Source of the DNA: Alkalicoccus urumqiensis
GTDB lineage: Bacteria; Bacillota; Bacilli; Bacillales; Salisediminibacteriaceae
Direction: 5' to 3'
Assembly: GCF_002993335.1 (NCBI RefSeq)
Contig: NZ_PVNS01000013.1
Location: 28,471-92,470, forward strand
DNA length: 64,000 bases
Part shown: piece by piece, positions 27,713 through 39,213 of the stretch
Numbering within the stretch: the first letter of the stretch is position 1
Layout of the letters: every line of letters begins with the position of its first letter
Translations under genes and position numbers: made by a program
Notes under the pieces: model-generated
The model's database searches: none
Seen by the model: only the letters and a program-made list of their open reading frames with translations
What the model was told of the DNA's origin: nothing

Positions 27713-29449
27713 TTAAATAGATTCCAATTGCTCCAGGACGGCTTTTTTCACTTCTTCCAAACGGGCGTGTGCTTCGTCGTGACTACTCCCTTTCACACCG
27801 AAATAGCACTTGATTTTCGGTTCTGTTCCGGATGGACGCAGGCAGTACCAGGAGCCATCATCAAGAAACAGTTTCAGCACATTGGACACCGGCAGTTCAA
27901 TCTTTTCATCCGGACGGCCGTCGGTAAACGTACGCGTCCGGCGCTGATAATCTTCAACATATGCTGTTCCTTCCGGCAGTGTCCCCTGAAGCACCTGATC
28001 GCGGAAAACATTCATGATCCGCTGAATTTTCTCCGCCCCTTCTTTTCCTTTAAACGTAAAGGAAGCGAGGTCTTCCAGATAATAGCCGTATTTTTCGTAC
28101 AGCTCCTGGAGTCCGTCATACAGCGTCATGCCGCGGGATTTATAGTATGCGGTCATTTCCGCAGCCAGCAGTCCCGGCTGAATAGCATCTTTATCCCGGG
28201 CGAATGATTCGATCAAGTAACCGTAACTTTCTTCGTAGCCGAATAAAAAGGTATGTTCTCCGCTCGTTTCATACTCCCGGATTTTTTCGCCGATGAATTT
28301 AAATCCTGTGAGTACATCAAGTGTTGGCAGATCAAACGCCTCTGCCACCGCCCGGCCGAGCTCAGAAGTGACGATCGTTTTAATGACAATGCCGTTTTCC
28401 GGCAGCGTACCTAATTCTTTCTTTTTCGTCAGCAGATAATCGAGCAGCAGGGCGCCGGTCTGATTCCCGCTGAGCACGGTAAAAGCACCTTCCTTATCGC
28501 GGACAACGAGCCCGATTCGGTCGGCGTCCGGGTCGGTGGCGATCAGCAGGTCGGCATTTTTGTCCGCACCGAGCTTCATCGCATATTCAAATGCTCCGGC
28601 TTCTTCCGGGTTCGGTGATTTCACCGTGGAGAATTCTGTATCGGGCTCCGCCTGTTCCGGAACTGTATGGACATTCGGAAATCCCGCTTCTCTCAGCCCG
28701 CGCTCCATCGGCACTTTCGCAGTGCCGTGAAGCGGAGTGAATACAATCTGCAGGGACGCACCTTCTCGTTGAATTAAATCCCGGTCGATCACGACCTGCT
28801 GCAGCTTTTCTGCATAGGCATCATCCAGTTCCTCGAGCACCCATTCAAGAAGGCCGTTCTTCTCCATCTCTCCGGCATCAGCTGTGGCAACGGTTAATTC
28901 ATTTTCCACAGCATTCACTTTTTCTATCAGGCGGTCGGCATCTTCGGGAATCATCTGGGCGCCGTCTTCCCCGTAAGCTTTAAATCCGTTATACTCCGGT
29001 GGATTGTGGCTGGCTGTAATCATGGCACCGGTAAATGTGTTCAGATGCCGCACGGCGAAGGAGAGCTGCGGTGTCGGACGCAGTTCCTTAAAAACATACG
29101 TTTTAATACCATTCGCACCAAGTGTACATGCTGCTTCCACGGCGAATTGATGCGACATTCTGCGGTTATCATACGCAATCACAACGCCGCGCTTCACCGC
29201 TTCTTCTCCCGCTTCCTTCATATAATCTGCGAGACCCTGAGCCGCCTTTCGGATCATGTAAATGTTCATCCGGTTTGTGCCCGGGCCGATTTCGCCGCGC
29301 ATACCGCCGGTTCCAAATTCCAGCGTTTTATAGAAGCTGTCCTCCAGATGCTGATCCTCACCGCGCATTGCTTCCAGTTCTTCTGCGATCGCGGTTTCCA
29401 GTCCGCTGAACTGCTGCCATTTCTCGTACTGCTTTTTCCAGTCTGCCAT
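27713..29449 (-). CDS. pgcA: Alpha-phosphoglucomutase / phosphomannomutase family
   Basis: 578 residues from ATG 29449 after GGAAGGGGAGAATACG (frame open to 29470 without need). It interconverts glucose 1-phosphate and glucose 6-phosphate, feeding UDP-glucose for teichoic acid and glycolipid anchor synthesis. Catalytic phosphoserine in MITASHNPPEYNGFKAYG, Mg loop in ATDPDADRIG, sugar loop in LFGYEESYGYL and phosphate loop in LRPSGTEPKIKCYF are all present. Length and motifs match B. subtilis PgcA. It is a single gene with its own terminator. Confidence 0.92.
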   Translation of the reverse strand: MADWKKQYEKWQQFSGLETAIAEELEAMRGEDQHLEDSFYKTLEFGTGGMRGEIGPGTNRMNIYMIRKAAQGLADYMKEAGEEAVKRGVVIAYDNRRMSHQFAVEAACTLGANGIKTYVFKELRPTPQLSFAVRHLNTFTGAMITASHNPPEYNGFKAYGEDGAQMIPEDADRLIEKVNAVENELTVATADAGEMEKNGLLEWVLEELDDAYAEKLQQVVIDRDLIQREGASLQIVFTPLHGTAKVPMERGLREAGFPNVHTVPEQAEPDTEFSTVKSPNPEEAGAFEYAMKLGADKNADLLIATDPDADRIGLVVRDKEGAFTVLSGNQTGALLLDYLLTKKKELGTLPENGIVIKTIVTSELGRAVAEAFDLPTLDVLTGFKFIGEKIREYETSGEHTFLFGYEESYGYLIESFARDKDAIQPGLLAAEMTAYYKSRGMTLYDGLQELYEKYGYYLEDLASFTFKGKEGAEKIQRIMNVFRDQVLQGTLPEGTAYVEDYQRRTRTFTDGRPDEKIELPVSNVLKLFLDDGSWYCLRPSGTEPKIKCYFGVKGSSHDEAHARLEEVKKAVLEQLESI

Positions 29450-29524
29450 CGTATTCTCCCCTTCCGTCAAATCGGTCTACTTCAAGTTAACCGCATTACA
29501 GGGGTCTCCGTAAAGACTTTTCTG

Positions 29525-31186
29525 TTAATTTTTCTCTTTTGTCTCCACCGGATGGATGGCGTAGTAAATTTCTTCCTCCAGAAGATCTCGGTGTTTCTGC
29601 TTCTCTTCCTCGGACCAGTGGTATCGGCTGTCCATATACGTTATGACATTTTCTTTATATTCCTGAACGAAATCGATGTCAAAGAACAGCGCTGCGGTCC
29701 TGCGGTTAAAGAAATCAATCGGGGAAACGACCATTTCTTCTTCAATACCATAGACGAGGGAAGCAAATACGCCAACCGGCAGTCCGTAGTTTTCCGCTTC
29801 GCTCCCCTGCGTTTCAATGATTTCGAACACGCGGGATACATTGGATCCGTAGAGGTTCGCCAGCCGGTCTGCTTCCGCCGGCGCCAGGCCGAGACGGACG
29901 CCCTCTTCTGCGGCATGACGGACAAACGATTCCAGTTTAGCCGAACCGCCGACATCTCCGCCGGAAAGTTTAATTTTATCCGTGATGCATTTTTTCTTTA
30001 TGCCTTCTTCTTTAACAATCATATCCACAATCCGCTCCGCCATTTTCCGATAACCGGTCAGCTTTCCTCCAGCGATCGAAATGAGACCGGAATCAGACAC
30101 GAATGTCTCATCTTTCCGGGAAATCTCGGACGCACTTTTTCCTTCTTCGTGAATCAGCGGGCGCAGCCCGCTCCAGCTGGACTCCACGTCTTCGCGCTTT
30201 ATATCCATAGAAGGGAACATGGCGTTGGATGCACGGACCAGATAATCCATATCGGCTTCGGTCATCCTTGGTGTTGCTATTTCCTCTGTATAGTGGGTAT
30301 CAGTCGTACCAACATACGTTTTCCCGGCTCTCGGAATAGCAAAGACCATACGTCCGTCGTCGGTATCGAAGTAGACAGCCTGCTTCAGTGGGAAGCGGGA
30401 CTGATCGAAAACGATATGAACGCCTTTTGTGAGGTGGAGGTATTTCCCTTTTTTGGACTTATCTTTTTCACGGAGATCATCGACCCACGGTCCGGCGGCG
30501 TTCACGACATGTTTTGCGTGAACATCGTACGTTTCTCCGGAGCGGAGATCTTTGATCCGGGCGCCGATGACCTTCCCGTTCTCGTAAAGAAGCGTTTCCG
30601 CTTTCGTGTAGTTGACAGCATTAGCACCCCGGTGAACGGCTTCTTTCAACGTTTCCAGCGTCAGACGGGCATCATCCGTTTTGTATTCTACGTAATAGCC
30701 GCTCCCCTTCAGTCCTTCTTCACGCAGAAGCGGTTCTTTTTCCATCGTTTCTTTTTTATTCAGCATCTGGCGGCGCTCGTGTTTTTTTACTCCTGCGAGA
30801 GTATCGTACACTTTCAGTCCGACAGAAGAAGCGAGTTTTCCATATGTGCCCCCTTTAACGATCGGCAGCATCATCCACTCAGGTTTTGTCACGTGCGGTG
30901 CGTTCTCATACACGATCGCACGCTCCTGACCGGTCTCTTTTACGATCCCGAATTCAAACTGCTTCAGGTACCGCAGGCCTCCGTGGACCAGCTTCGTGGA
31001 TCGGCTGGATGTGCCGGCTGCGTAATCCTGCATTTCTACGAGTCCAGTGTTGAGACCGCGGGAAACCGCATCGAGCGCAATACCGGCACCGGTGATGCCC
31101 CCGCCGATGACGAGAATATCCAATGTGCCCTGTGTCATGTTTTTAAGGCTTGCTTCACGCTGTAGTCCTGAGAATGGCTTTACCAT
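29525..31186 (-). CDS. glpD: Aerobic glycerol-3-phosphate dehydrogenase
   Basis: 553 residues; ATG 31186 after AAAGGAGTTTTTTAC. This membrane-associated flavoenzyme oxidises sn-glycerol 3-phosphate to dihydroxyacetone phosphate and passes electrons to quinone. FAD site LVIGGGITGAGIALDA; HGGLRYLKQFEFGIV and GTTDTHYTEE are family signatures; the helical C-terminal domain begins near SGGDVGG. It is the last gene of the glp cluster and has its own promoter and antiterminator leader. Confidence 0.95.
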   Translation of the reverse strand: MVKPFSGLQREASLKNMTQGTLDILVIGGGITGAGIALDAVSRGLNTGLVEMQDYAAGTSSRSTKLVHGGLRYLKQFEFGIVKETGQERAIVYENAPHVTKPEWMMLPIVKGGTYGKLASSVGLKVYDTLAGVKKHERRQMLNKKETMEKEPLLREEGLKGSGYYVEYKTDDARLTLETLKEAVHRGANAVNYTKAETLLYENGKVIGARIKDLRSGETYDVHAKHVVNAAGPWVDDLREKDKSKKGKYLHLTKGVHIVFDQSRFPLKQAVYFDTDDGRMVFAIPRAGKTYVGTTDTHYTEEIATPRMTEADMDYLVRASNAMFPSMDIKREDVESSWSGLRPLIHEEGKSASEISRKDETFVSDSGLISIAGGKLTGYRKMAERIVDMIVKEEGIKKKCITDKIKLSGGDVGGSAKLESFVRHAAEEGVRLGLAPAEADRLANLYGSNVSRVFEIIETQGSEAENYGLPVGVFASLVYGIEEEMVVSPIDFFNRRTAALFFDIDFVQEYKENVITYMDSRYHWSEEEKQKHRDLLEEEIYYAIHPVETKEKN

Positions 31187-31227
31187 GTAAAAAACTCCTT
31201 TGTCTTATAGGATCAAGGCTGGATAAA

Positions 31228-31288
31228 GAAAAAAGAGACCACAGCTGATAGGAAGCTGGACTGCTCCTGCTTCTCCGCTGTGGTCTCT
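31228..31288 (-). promoter_or_regulatory. GlpP-type leader terminator upstream of glpD
   Basis: In the glpD leader AGAGACCACAGC (minus strand, 31288-31277) pairs with GCTGTGGTCTCT (31245-31234) and is followed by a T run (31234-31228). The RNA of glpD in B. subtilis carries such a terminator, which GlpP with glycerol 3-phosphate overrides. The stem starts with GAGACCA like that of glpF. Confidence 0.8.
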
Positions 31289-31312
31289 CCGGCATCTCAG
31301 ACCTTGTATCAA

Positions 31313-31344
31313 GTTAAGACTATTGTATCACACATAGTCTTAAC
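31313..31344. repeat. 11-base perfect inverted repeat over the glpD promoter
   Basis: GTTAAGACTAT (31313-31323) and ATAGTCTTAAC (31334-31344) are exact complements with a 10-base centre. The repeat covers the spacer and -10 of the predicted glpD promoter. It has no T tract, so an operator is as likely as a glpK transcript-end hairpin. Confidence 0.6.
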
Positions 31345-31350
31345 GGTAAA
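31322..31350 (-). promoter_or_regulatory. Predicted glpD promoter
   Basis: Minus strand TTTACC (31350-31345), 17 bases, TACAAT (31327-31322), about 34 bases before the leader hairpin. Confidence 0.6.
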
Positions 31351-31357
31351 TTGTTTA

Positions 31358-33716
<2,359 letters not shown>

Positions 33717-33745
33717 GTGATTCTTCCTCCTTTTTTTCCGGATAC

Positions 33746-33808
33746 TAAAAAAGACCAATGAAAAGTTGACCCAGGTATTACAAACACTGAGTAAACATTC
33801 ATTGGTCT
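33746..33808 (-). promoter_or_regulatory. GlpP-type leader terminator upstream of glpF
   Basis: Minus strand AGACCAATGAA (33808-33798) pairs with TTCATTGGTCT (33762-33752), then six or more T. GlpP bound to glycerol 3-phosphate should prevent termination here. Confidence 0.82.
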
Positions 33809-33844
33809 CCTTCGTCTCCATGAATAATATATTAACTTGATTTC

Positions 33845-33873
33845 ATTTAACCATCTCTTGTAAGCGTTGTCAA
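33845..33873 (-). promoter_or_regulatory. Sigma-A promoter of glpFK
   Basis: Minus strand TTGACA (33873-33868), exactly 17 bases, TTAAAT (33850-33845), one of the best promoters in the window. Confidence 0.85.
33859..33872 (-). promoter_or_regulatory. CcpA cre box overlapping the glpF -35
   Basis: TGTAAGCGTTGTCA (plus-strand reading, 33859-33872) matches TGWAARCGYTWNCW at 13 of 14 positions. It overlaps the -35 hexamer, a repressing position, so glucose should shut off glpFK. Confidence 0.8.
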
Positions 33874-33891
33874 TATAAAATATAAAAAAAG

Positions 33892-33917
33892 TTCACGGAA
33901 GCTTCTGCCTCCGTGAA
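33892..33917 (-). terminator. Terminator of glpP
   Basis: Minus strand TTCACGGA (33917-33910) pairs with TCCGTGAA (33899-33892), followed by CTTTTTTTA. Confidence 0.82.
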
Positions 33918-33924
33918 AATGCGT

Positions 33925-34482
33925 TCACTTCTCTTCGGTAATTTTCCACAGACGTCTGTTGGAGGTCGTCACGGCAAATGCACCCGCATCGAGAGCAGCC
34001 TGCACTTCCTCGTCGGAACGGATCAGCCCGCCGGCAATGACGGGAACATCCATATCCCGCCGCACTTCCTCAATGATGTGGGGAATAATGCCTGGAAGAA
34101 TTTCCACACAGTCCGGCTTGATCGTATTCATCATCTGGTAGCTGGACTGAAGAGCCAGGGAATCCAGCAGAAAAAGGCGCTGTATAGTGATGAGGCCGGC
34201 TTTTTTTGCGGTGGAAAGAACGCTTCTCCTTGTAGACACGATACCGTCCGGCCGGATGTCCTGACAAAGAAACTGGGCCGCAAATTCATCTGTCTTCAAC
34301 CCCTGCACCAGATCGGCATGCAGAAGCACTTTTTTATCCGAACGTTTTAATTCACGCACCAGACTTTTCAGCTGACCGATATGCGTATTCAAAAGTACGA
34401 TGTACTCACTGTCTGTTTTGATCGCTTTATCAATATCCTTTAAATCACGAATCGCCGGCAGTATCGTTGTATTTGTAAACAT
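33925..34482 (-). CDS. glpP: Glycerol-3-phosphate responsive antiterminator
   Basis: 185 residues; ATG 34482 after GAAGGAGGGGGCGTC. GlpP is a TIM-barrel-like RNA-binding regulator that, with glycerol 3-phosphate, prevents termination in glp leaders and stabilises glpD mRNA. LLNTHIGQLKSLV, KVLLHADLVQGLKTDEFAAQF, DGIVSTR, DCVEILPGIIP and PVIAGGLI are characteristic. It stands directly upstream of the glpFK promoter, and two matching leader hairpins (before glpF and glpD) are present, which supports the role. TTGCTC-17-TAGAAT just upstream may be its promoter. Confidence 0.95.
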   Translation of the reverse strand: MFTNTTILPAIRDLKDIDKAIKTDSEYIVLLNTHIGQLKSLVRELKRSDKKVLLHADLVQGLKTDEFAAQFLCQDIRPDGIVSTRRSVLSTAKKAGLITIQRLFLLDSLALQSSYQMMNTIKPDCVEILPGIIPHIIEEVRRDMDVPVIAGGLIRSDEEVQAALDAGAFAVTTSNRRLWKITEEK

Positions 34483-34535
34483 GACGCCCCCTCCTTCATA
34501 AAGGGCATTCTACCTCACCTGTCAAAAAAGAGCAA

Positions 34536-35522
34536 TCAGGCAAAAGAGTATGTCGTCCGGGAGCGGTACGTTTTATCTGCAGGCAGAAGAATAGCTTCCG
34601 TCTGATCGGGCGGATGCTGCGTTTCCAGACAGACGGCTCCGTGGCGGGTTTCCCGGCTTCCATTGATGGATCTTGTGCCATTCATTTGATTTCCCGTATA
34701 CATAACGACAGCCGGCTGATCGGTCGTCACCGTCATCGTTCTTCCCGTTTCGGGACTGGAGAGAACCGCTGCCGGCGAATTTCCGTTCAGAAGGAAAGGA
34801 TGATCGATCCCACCCTGGACGAGTGTTGTCTGCTCATGGTCCTGCAGAATGCCCTCGCCCAAGCGGCGTGGTGATTGAAAATCAAACACGGGGTGCCCAT
34901 CCACAGAAGCCTCTTCTTTTGGGAGCGATCCTTCTTCAAGCAGAAAGACCCGGCCGGCATCCAGCTGCAGCGTATGGTCCAGAACCGTTTTCCCGCCGAG
35001 GTTAAAATAGCTGTGATTGGTCAAATTGACCGGTGTTGTGCGATCTGCCCGAGCTTCGTAATCAATATGAAGTTCGTTTTCATCCGTCAGCGTGTACGTT
35101 ACTTTTACGTCAAGCGTGCCCGGGTAGCCATCTTCTTTATCCGGAATGGTACAAATGAAAACGAGTGCTCCGGACAGCTGTTCCACTTGAAAGAAACGGT
35201 GGGCAAGACCGCGGCTTCCTCCGTGAAGATGGTTTTCTCCATCATTGGCTTCCAGTTCGTAGCGGGTGCTGTCGACGTCGATTACCGCTCCTTTGGTCCG
35301 GCCGGATGTCCGGCCGATAACGGCGCCGAAATAGTAAGGATTCTGTTCGTATTCAGCCAGATCATCATAGGCAAGCACAAGGTTCCGCTTACCTTCTTCT
35401 TCCGGAAAACGAACAGCTGTAATAACAGCTCCGTAATTCAGCGCTTCAAGCTCCATCCCATTGCTGTTCTGCAGTGTGTAGCGGTAGACCGGTTTTCCTT
35501 GAAATACTGCTTCCTGCTTCAT
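34536..35522 (-). CDS. galM: Aldose 1-epimerase (mutarotase)
   Basis: 328 residues; ATG 35522 after AGGAGGAGCAGAA and overlapping the stop of the GH42 gene (ATGA). It interconverts alpha and beta anomers of galactose or glucose so that beta-galactosidase products can enter metabolism. RTSGRTKGA, NHLHGGSRGLAHRFF (catalytic His region) and VNLTNHSYFNLGG (second His) are conserved; the catalytic Glu should be in VCLETQHPPDQ. Translational coupling to the GH42 enzyme supports the pathway. Confidence 0.93.
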   Translation of the reverse strand: MKQEAVFQGKPVYRYTLQNSNGMELEALNYGAVITAVRFPEEEGKRNLVLAYDDLAEYEQNPYYFGAVIGRTSGRTKGAVIDVDSTRYELEANDGENHLHGGSRGLAHRFFQVEQLSGALVFICTIPDKEDGYPGTLDVKVTYTLTDENELHIDYEARADRTTPVNLTNHSYFNLGGKTVLDHTLQLDAGRVFLLEEGSLPKEEASVDGHPVFDFQSPRRLGEGILQDHEQTTLVQGGIDHPFLLNGNSPAAVLSSPETGRTMTVTTDQPAVVMYTGNQMNGTRSINGSRETRHGAVCLETQHPPDQTEAILLPADKTYRSRTTYSFA

Positions 35523-37531
35523 TTCTGCTCCTCCTTACGTACCTGCCAGACGTGAATACCGTGTTTTTCAAGCGGACATCTGCTGCCGAAAAGAAGTTCC
35601 GCCTTCTCCGGATGGCTGTACACCTGTTCCTCACCGGAAAAATTCATATAGAACAGATAGCTGCCTGTGTCTGTCTCCCGCTTCTGGCGGGTTACTCCTT
35701 CCGGAAGCGGAACAATTTCCACGCCGCTTTCTTCCGCAGCCTGATGAATGAGGTCCTGGACGCCGGCAGATTCGACGCGTCCTGCTGTATAGTAAACGGT
35801 TCCGTTTTTGAAGTTATTTCTCGTAACTGCCGGGTGGTCTCGGAAAAAATCATCGGTAAATGATGACAGTACTTCCGCTGATTCCACATGGCTTCGCTCG
35901 GTTAAATAGCGGAACTCCCGGATACCGCCTTTGCCTGCTGCGCGCCGGATCTGGCTTTCATACATGCCGTCGATTTCTTCCGGTACGATGCCGGTCAGAT
36001 CCGCGAGCGGCGGCCGGCCGAGAAAGGCAAGGTCATTTTCATCCACGACGCCGCTCCAGTGCGTCAGCAGAAGAGTTCCGCCTTCTGCCACAAACGATTC
36101 CAGCGCTTCTTTCACGCCGGGGCGGAGCATGTACAGCATCGGTGCCGCAACAATTTTGTAGGACTGAAGCGGCTGGACGGAATCGATGACATCCACCGGA
36201 ATACCTGCCTGCCAGAAGGCATGGTAATAGTCATGAACGGTTTCTTCATAAAACACCGATTCATTCCGGGGACCCTGGGCATCTTTAAGCGCCCATCGGT
36301 TCTCCCAGTCATAAATGACCGCAGCCGGAGCTTTCGTCCCGCTACCGGCAATGTCTGATAACGCCTTCAGTGCTTCACCTGTATCCTGAACATCACGAAA
36401 CACGCGTGTGTGCTCCGTTCCGTCATGACCGACTACAGCGCCGTGGAGCTTCTCACTGGAACCGCGGCTTTTCCGCCACTGGAAATACTGGACAGAATCA
36501 GACCCATGTGCGACGGCCTGAAGGGAGGATAATAGGTGCATTCCCGGCTCCTTCAGCTTGGAATGCGGCTGCCAGTTGGTGACACTCGGCGTACTCTCCA
36601 TCAATAGAAACGGCCCGCGGCTCAGCGATCGGTTCAAATCATGCATCATGGACGTCCAGGAACCGGTAAGAATGTCGTTTTCTCTCTGGTGCCAGAGTGG
36701 GTAGCTGTCCCACGAGACGATGGATACGTCGTCGACGAATTTCCAGTAGTTCAGTCCTTCGTAATCTCCCATGAAGTTGGTCGTTACCGGAGCCTGGGGA
36801 GAAATTTTCCGGATCGGCTGGATTTCATGACGGAAAAAGTCTCTCGTCTGCTCAGTGACGAACCGCTTCCAGTCAAGGTTCATACCATGTACCATGGATT
36901 CGCCGTGCGGTGCAGGCGACTCCACTTCCTCCCAGGACGTGTATGTATGACTCCAGAACGTCGTCCACCACGCATGGTTTAATGCATCAAGTGTTCCGTA
37001 TTTCTTTTTTAAAAAGCTCCGGAATGCCTCCTGACAGTAATTGCAGTGACAGTCGCCGCCATATTCATTGGAAATATGCCAGCCGATGACGCCTTGATGC
37101 GCTGCGAACCGTTCCGCGAGCTTCCGGTTGACTGCTTCCGTTTTTTCCCGGTAGACCGGAGAAGTGAAGCAGTGGTTATGCCGGAGGCCGTGAAGGTTTC
37201 TCGTCCGATCGGCCTGCACACGAAGCACTTCCGGATACTTCCGGGACATCCATGCCGGACGGGCCCCGGTAGGCGTTGCAAGAAAGACGGAAATGTCATT
37301 TTCATGCAGCCGGTTAATCACTTCTTCCAGCCAGTCCAGTTCGTACCGCCCTTCTTCCGGCTCAAGCTCCGTCCAGGAAAAAATACCGACAGACATCACG
37401 TTGCACTGAGCTTTTTTCATCAGCCGCAGATCTTCTTCAAATACGTCCGGATACCGCTTCCACTGTTCCGGGTTGTAATCTGCTCCGTGCAGAAAATAAG
37501 GTGTTTTTTCATGAAATAATGGATGTGCCAT
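35519..37531 (-). CDS. Beta-galactosidase, glycoside hydrolase family 42
   Basis: 670 residues from ATG 37531 (AAAGGGGTTACTTTTG before it; a TTG three bases upstream is not needed). Acid/base E156 in WHISNEYGG and nucleophile E312 in LLMESTPSVTNW fit GH42. A Cys cluster CHCNYC (161-166) with C121 forms the family zinc site. Domain order: TIM barrel about 1-385, trimerisation domain about 390-590, small beta domain after that. No signal peptide, so intracellular: it would act on imported beta-galactosides or arabinogalactan fragments. No transporter or regulator lies next to it. Followed by galM. Confidence 0.93.
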   Translation of the reverse strand: MAHPLFHEKTPYFLHGADYNPEQWKRYPDVFEEDLRLMKKAQCNVMSVGIFSWTELEPEEGRYELDWLEEVINRLHENDISVFLATPTGARPAWMSRKYPEVLRVQADRTRNLHGLRHNHCFTSPVYREKTEAVNRKLAERFAAHQGVIGWHISNEYGGDCHCNYCQEAFRSFLKKKYGTLDALNHAWWTTFWSHTYTSWEEVESPAPHGESMVHGMNLDWKRFVTEQTRDFFRHEIQPIRKISPQAPVTTNFMGDYEGLNYWKFVDDVSIVSWDSYPLWHQRENDILTGSWTSMMHDLNRSLSRGPFLLMESTPSVTNWQPHSKLKEPGMHLLSSLQAVAHGSDSVQYFQWRKSRGSSEKLHGAVVGHDGTEHTRVFRDVQDTGEALKALSDIAGSGTKAPAAVIYDWENRWALKDAQGPRNESVFYEETVHDYYHAFWQAGIPVDVIDSVQPLQSYKIVAAPMLYMLRPGVKEALESFVAEGGTLLLTHWSGVVDENDLAFLGRPPLADLTGIVPEEIDGMYESQIRRAAGKGGIREFRYLTERSHVESAEVLSSFTDDFFRDHPAVTRNNFKNGTVYYTAGRVESAGVQDLIHQAAEESGVEIVPLPEGVTRQKRETDTGSYLFYMNFSGEEQVYSHPEKAELLFGSRCPLEKHGIHVWQVRKEEQK

Positions 37532-37564
37532 CAAAAGTAACCCCTTTCATTTTTGCTCGATTGA

Positions 37565-37605
37565 TAAAACAGAGGTGTCCCCTTTATACGGGAACACCTC
37601 TTTGA
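37565..37605 (-). terminator. Terminator after the YhcX gene
   Basis: AGAGGTGTTCCC (minus, 37601-37590) pairs with GGGGACACCTCT (37582-37571), followed by GTTTTAT. Confidence 0.78.
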
Positions 37606-37615
37606 ACTTGGTTGT

Positions 37616-39151
37616 TTAACAGTCGTAATCGACACGATATAGATCGTGACGGCGGTCTTTCCACTGTGTGACGTTTCCTGATTTTCTCGAACGCCGGAGC
37701 AGCTCAAGGTCCACATCCCCGACAACGACCGTTTCAATATTCGGGTGGCATTCCCCGACAATACCGTCACGGGAAAAGGCAAAATCAGACGGCGTGAAAA
37801 TACCGGACTGGGCATACTGAATGTCCATATTCTCCACATGCGTTAAGTTGCCGACAGTTCCGGCGATCATCGTATACACCTGATTTTCCACTGCTCTTGC
37901 CTGGGCGCAGTAGCGTACACGCAGATAGCCCTGTCTGTCATCGGTACAGAACGGAGTGAAAATAATATTGGCACCCTTTTCTGCTGCAATGCGGCCGAGC
38001 TCCGGAAACTCCACGTCATAGCAGATCTGAATGGCAATTCTGCCGCAGTCAGTGTCAAACACCTCGACTTTATCGCCGCCCTGGATGCCCCAGAACCTGC
38101 GCTCATTCGGTGTCACATGAATTTTATACTGCTTTTCAATCGTGCCATCCCTGCGGAAAAGGTACGCAATATTATAAATATCCCCGTCCTCTTCCACGAA
38201 GTGGGAACCACCGATAATGTTTACATTATACTTAATCGCAAGGTCTGTAAAGAGATTAATATAATCTTCTGTGAAATCTGTCAGTCGGCGGATGGCGCGG
38301 CTCGGACTTTTCTCCTCAATAAAAGAAAGAAGCTGCGTCGTAAATATTTCGGGGAATACGACAAAATCAGAGGCATAGCTGGCACCCACATCTGCATAAT
38401 ATTCACACTGCTGTGCAAATTCATCAAACGAATCGATTTTTTTCATCATATACTGAATCGCGCAGATCCGGACAGGAAGCGCCGTTTTAAAATGACGTCT
38501 CGAAGTCGGACGGTAGTCAACGTTATTCCACTCCATCAGCGTAGCATATTTCATCGATGCCCGGTCGTCTGTCAGATAGTTGCGGTTCACCCGCTTCAAC
38601 GTAAACCCGTTCATTACCTGAAAGGTGAGCACCGGATCAAATACGTTATGGTTCATCACTTCTTCGACATACTGCCGCGGGGACATTTCTTCCGAGTACT
38701 GACGGTAGTTGGGAATACGCCCGCCGATAATGATCGACTTCAGATTCCGCTCGCGGGCAAGTTCTTTTCTCGCTTCGTACAAACGGCGGCCGATTTTCAT
38801 GCGGCGGTAGTCCGGGTGGACGGCCACTTCAATGCCGTAAAGGTTATAGCCTTCCGGATCGTGGTTCGTGATGTAGCCTCCATCCGTTATCTCATCCCAC
38901 GTATGCTGGTCATCGTATTCATCAAAATTAATAAGAAGACTGGAGCAGGAACCGATAATCTCACCGTCTAACTCGATACAGAACTGCCCTTCCGGAAAGA
39001 TCTCCAGGTGACTGATTAAGTGCTGCCGCGTCCACGGCTCCATATTTGGAAAACACCGATTGGAAAGTGTAATAATATCATCTATATCATTGTATTCAAT
39101 GTTACGCAGAATAATCTTTTTCTCGAATTTCGACATATCCAGTGTCGACAT
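37616..39151 (-). CDS. yhcX: YhcX-type fusion: GNAT acetyltransferase plus nitrilase-superfamily hydrolase
   Basis: 511 residues; ATG 39151 after AAGGAGGCGTTCAGCC. Residues 1-215 form a GNAT domain (acetyl-CoA loop HPDYRRMKIGRRLYEAR); residues about 225-511 form a carbon-nitrogen hydrolase with the triad Glu in VVFPEIFTT, Lys in QYKIHVTPNE and Cys in IQICYDVEFPE. The same fusion and length occur in B. subtilis YhcX, which is linked to amide or indole-acetate-type chemistry without a settled substrate. The gene stands alone with its own terminator. Family call is firm, substrate unknown. Confidence 0.92.
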   Translation of the reverse strand: MSTLDMSKFEKKIILRNIEYNDIDDIITLSNRCFPNMEPWTRQHLISHLEIFPEGQFCIELDGEIIGSCSSLLINFDEYDDQHTWDEITDGGYITNHDPEGYNLYGIEVAVHPDYRRMKIGRRLYEARKELARERNLKSIIIGGRIPNYRQYSEEMSPRQYVEEVMNHNVFDPVLTFQVMNGFTLKRVNRNYLTDDRASMKYATLMEWNNVDYRPTSRRHFKTALPVRICAIQYMMKKIDSFDEFAQQCEYYADVGASYASDFVVFPEIFTTQLLSFIEEKSPSRAIRRLTDFTEDYINLFTDLAIKYNVNIIGGSHFVEEDGDIYNIAYLFRRDGTIEKQYKIHVTPNERRFWGIQGGDKVEVFDTDCGRIAIQICYDVEFPELGRIAAEKGANIIFTPFCTDDRQGYLRVRYCAQARAVENQVYTMIAGTVGNLTHVENMDIQYAQSGIFTPSDFAFSRDGIVGECHPNIETVVVGDVDLELLRRSRKSGNVTQWKDRRHDLYRVDYDC

Positions 39152-39213
39152 GGCTGAACGCCTCCTTTTTCACGGACTGGACTTATTTTAGCACAGTCCG
39201 ACCGGCGGAGGAA

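Noticed and set aside
29006..31165. A 719-codon open frame on the plus strand antisense to pgcA and glpD
   Set aside because: It is fully explained as the shadow of two well-conserved minus-strand genes, has no ribosome site, and its product shows no domain.
33717..33821. A 35-codon N-terminal extension of GlpF
   Set aside because: The codons cover the leader terminator hairpin; a strong AAAGGAGG site and the family start are at 33716.
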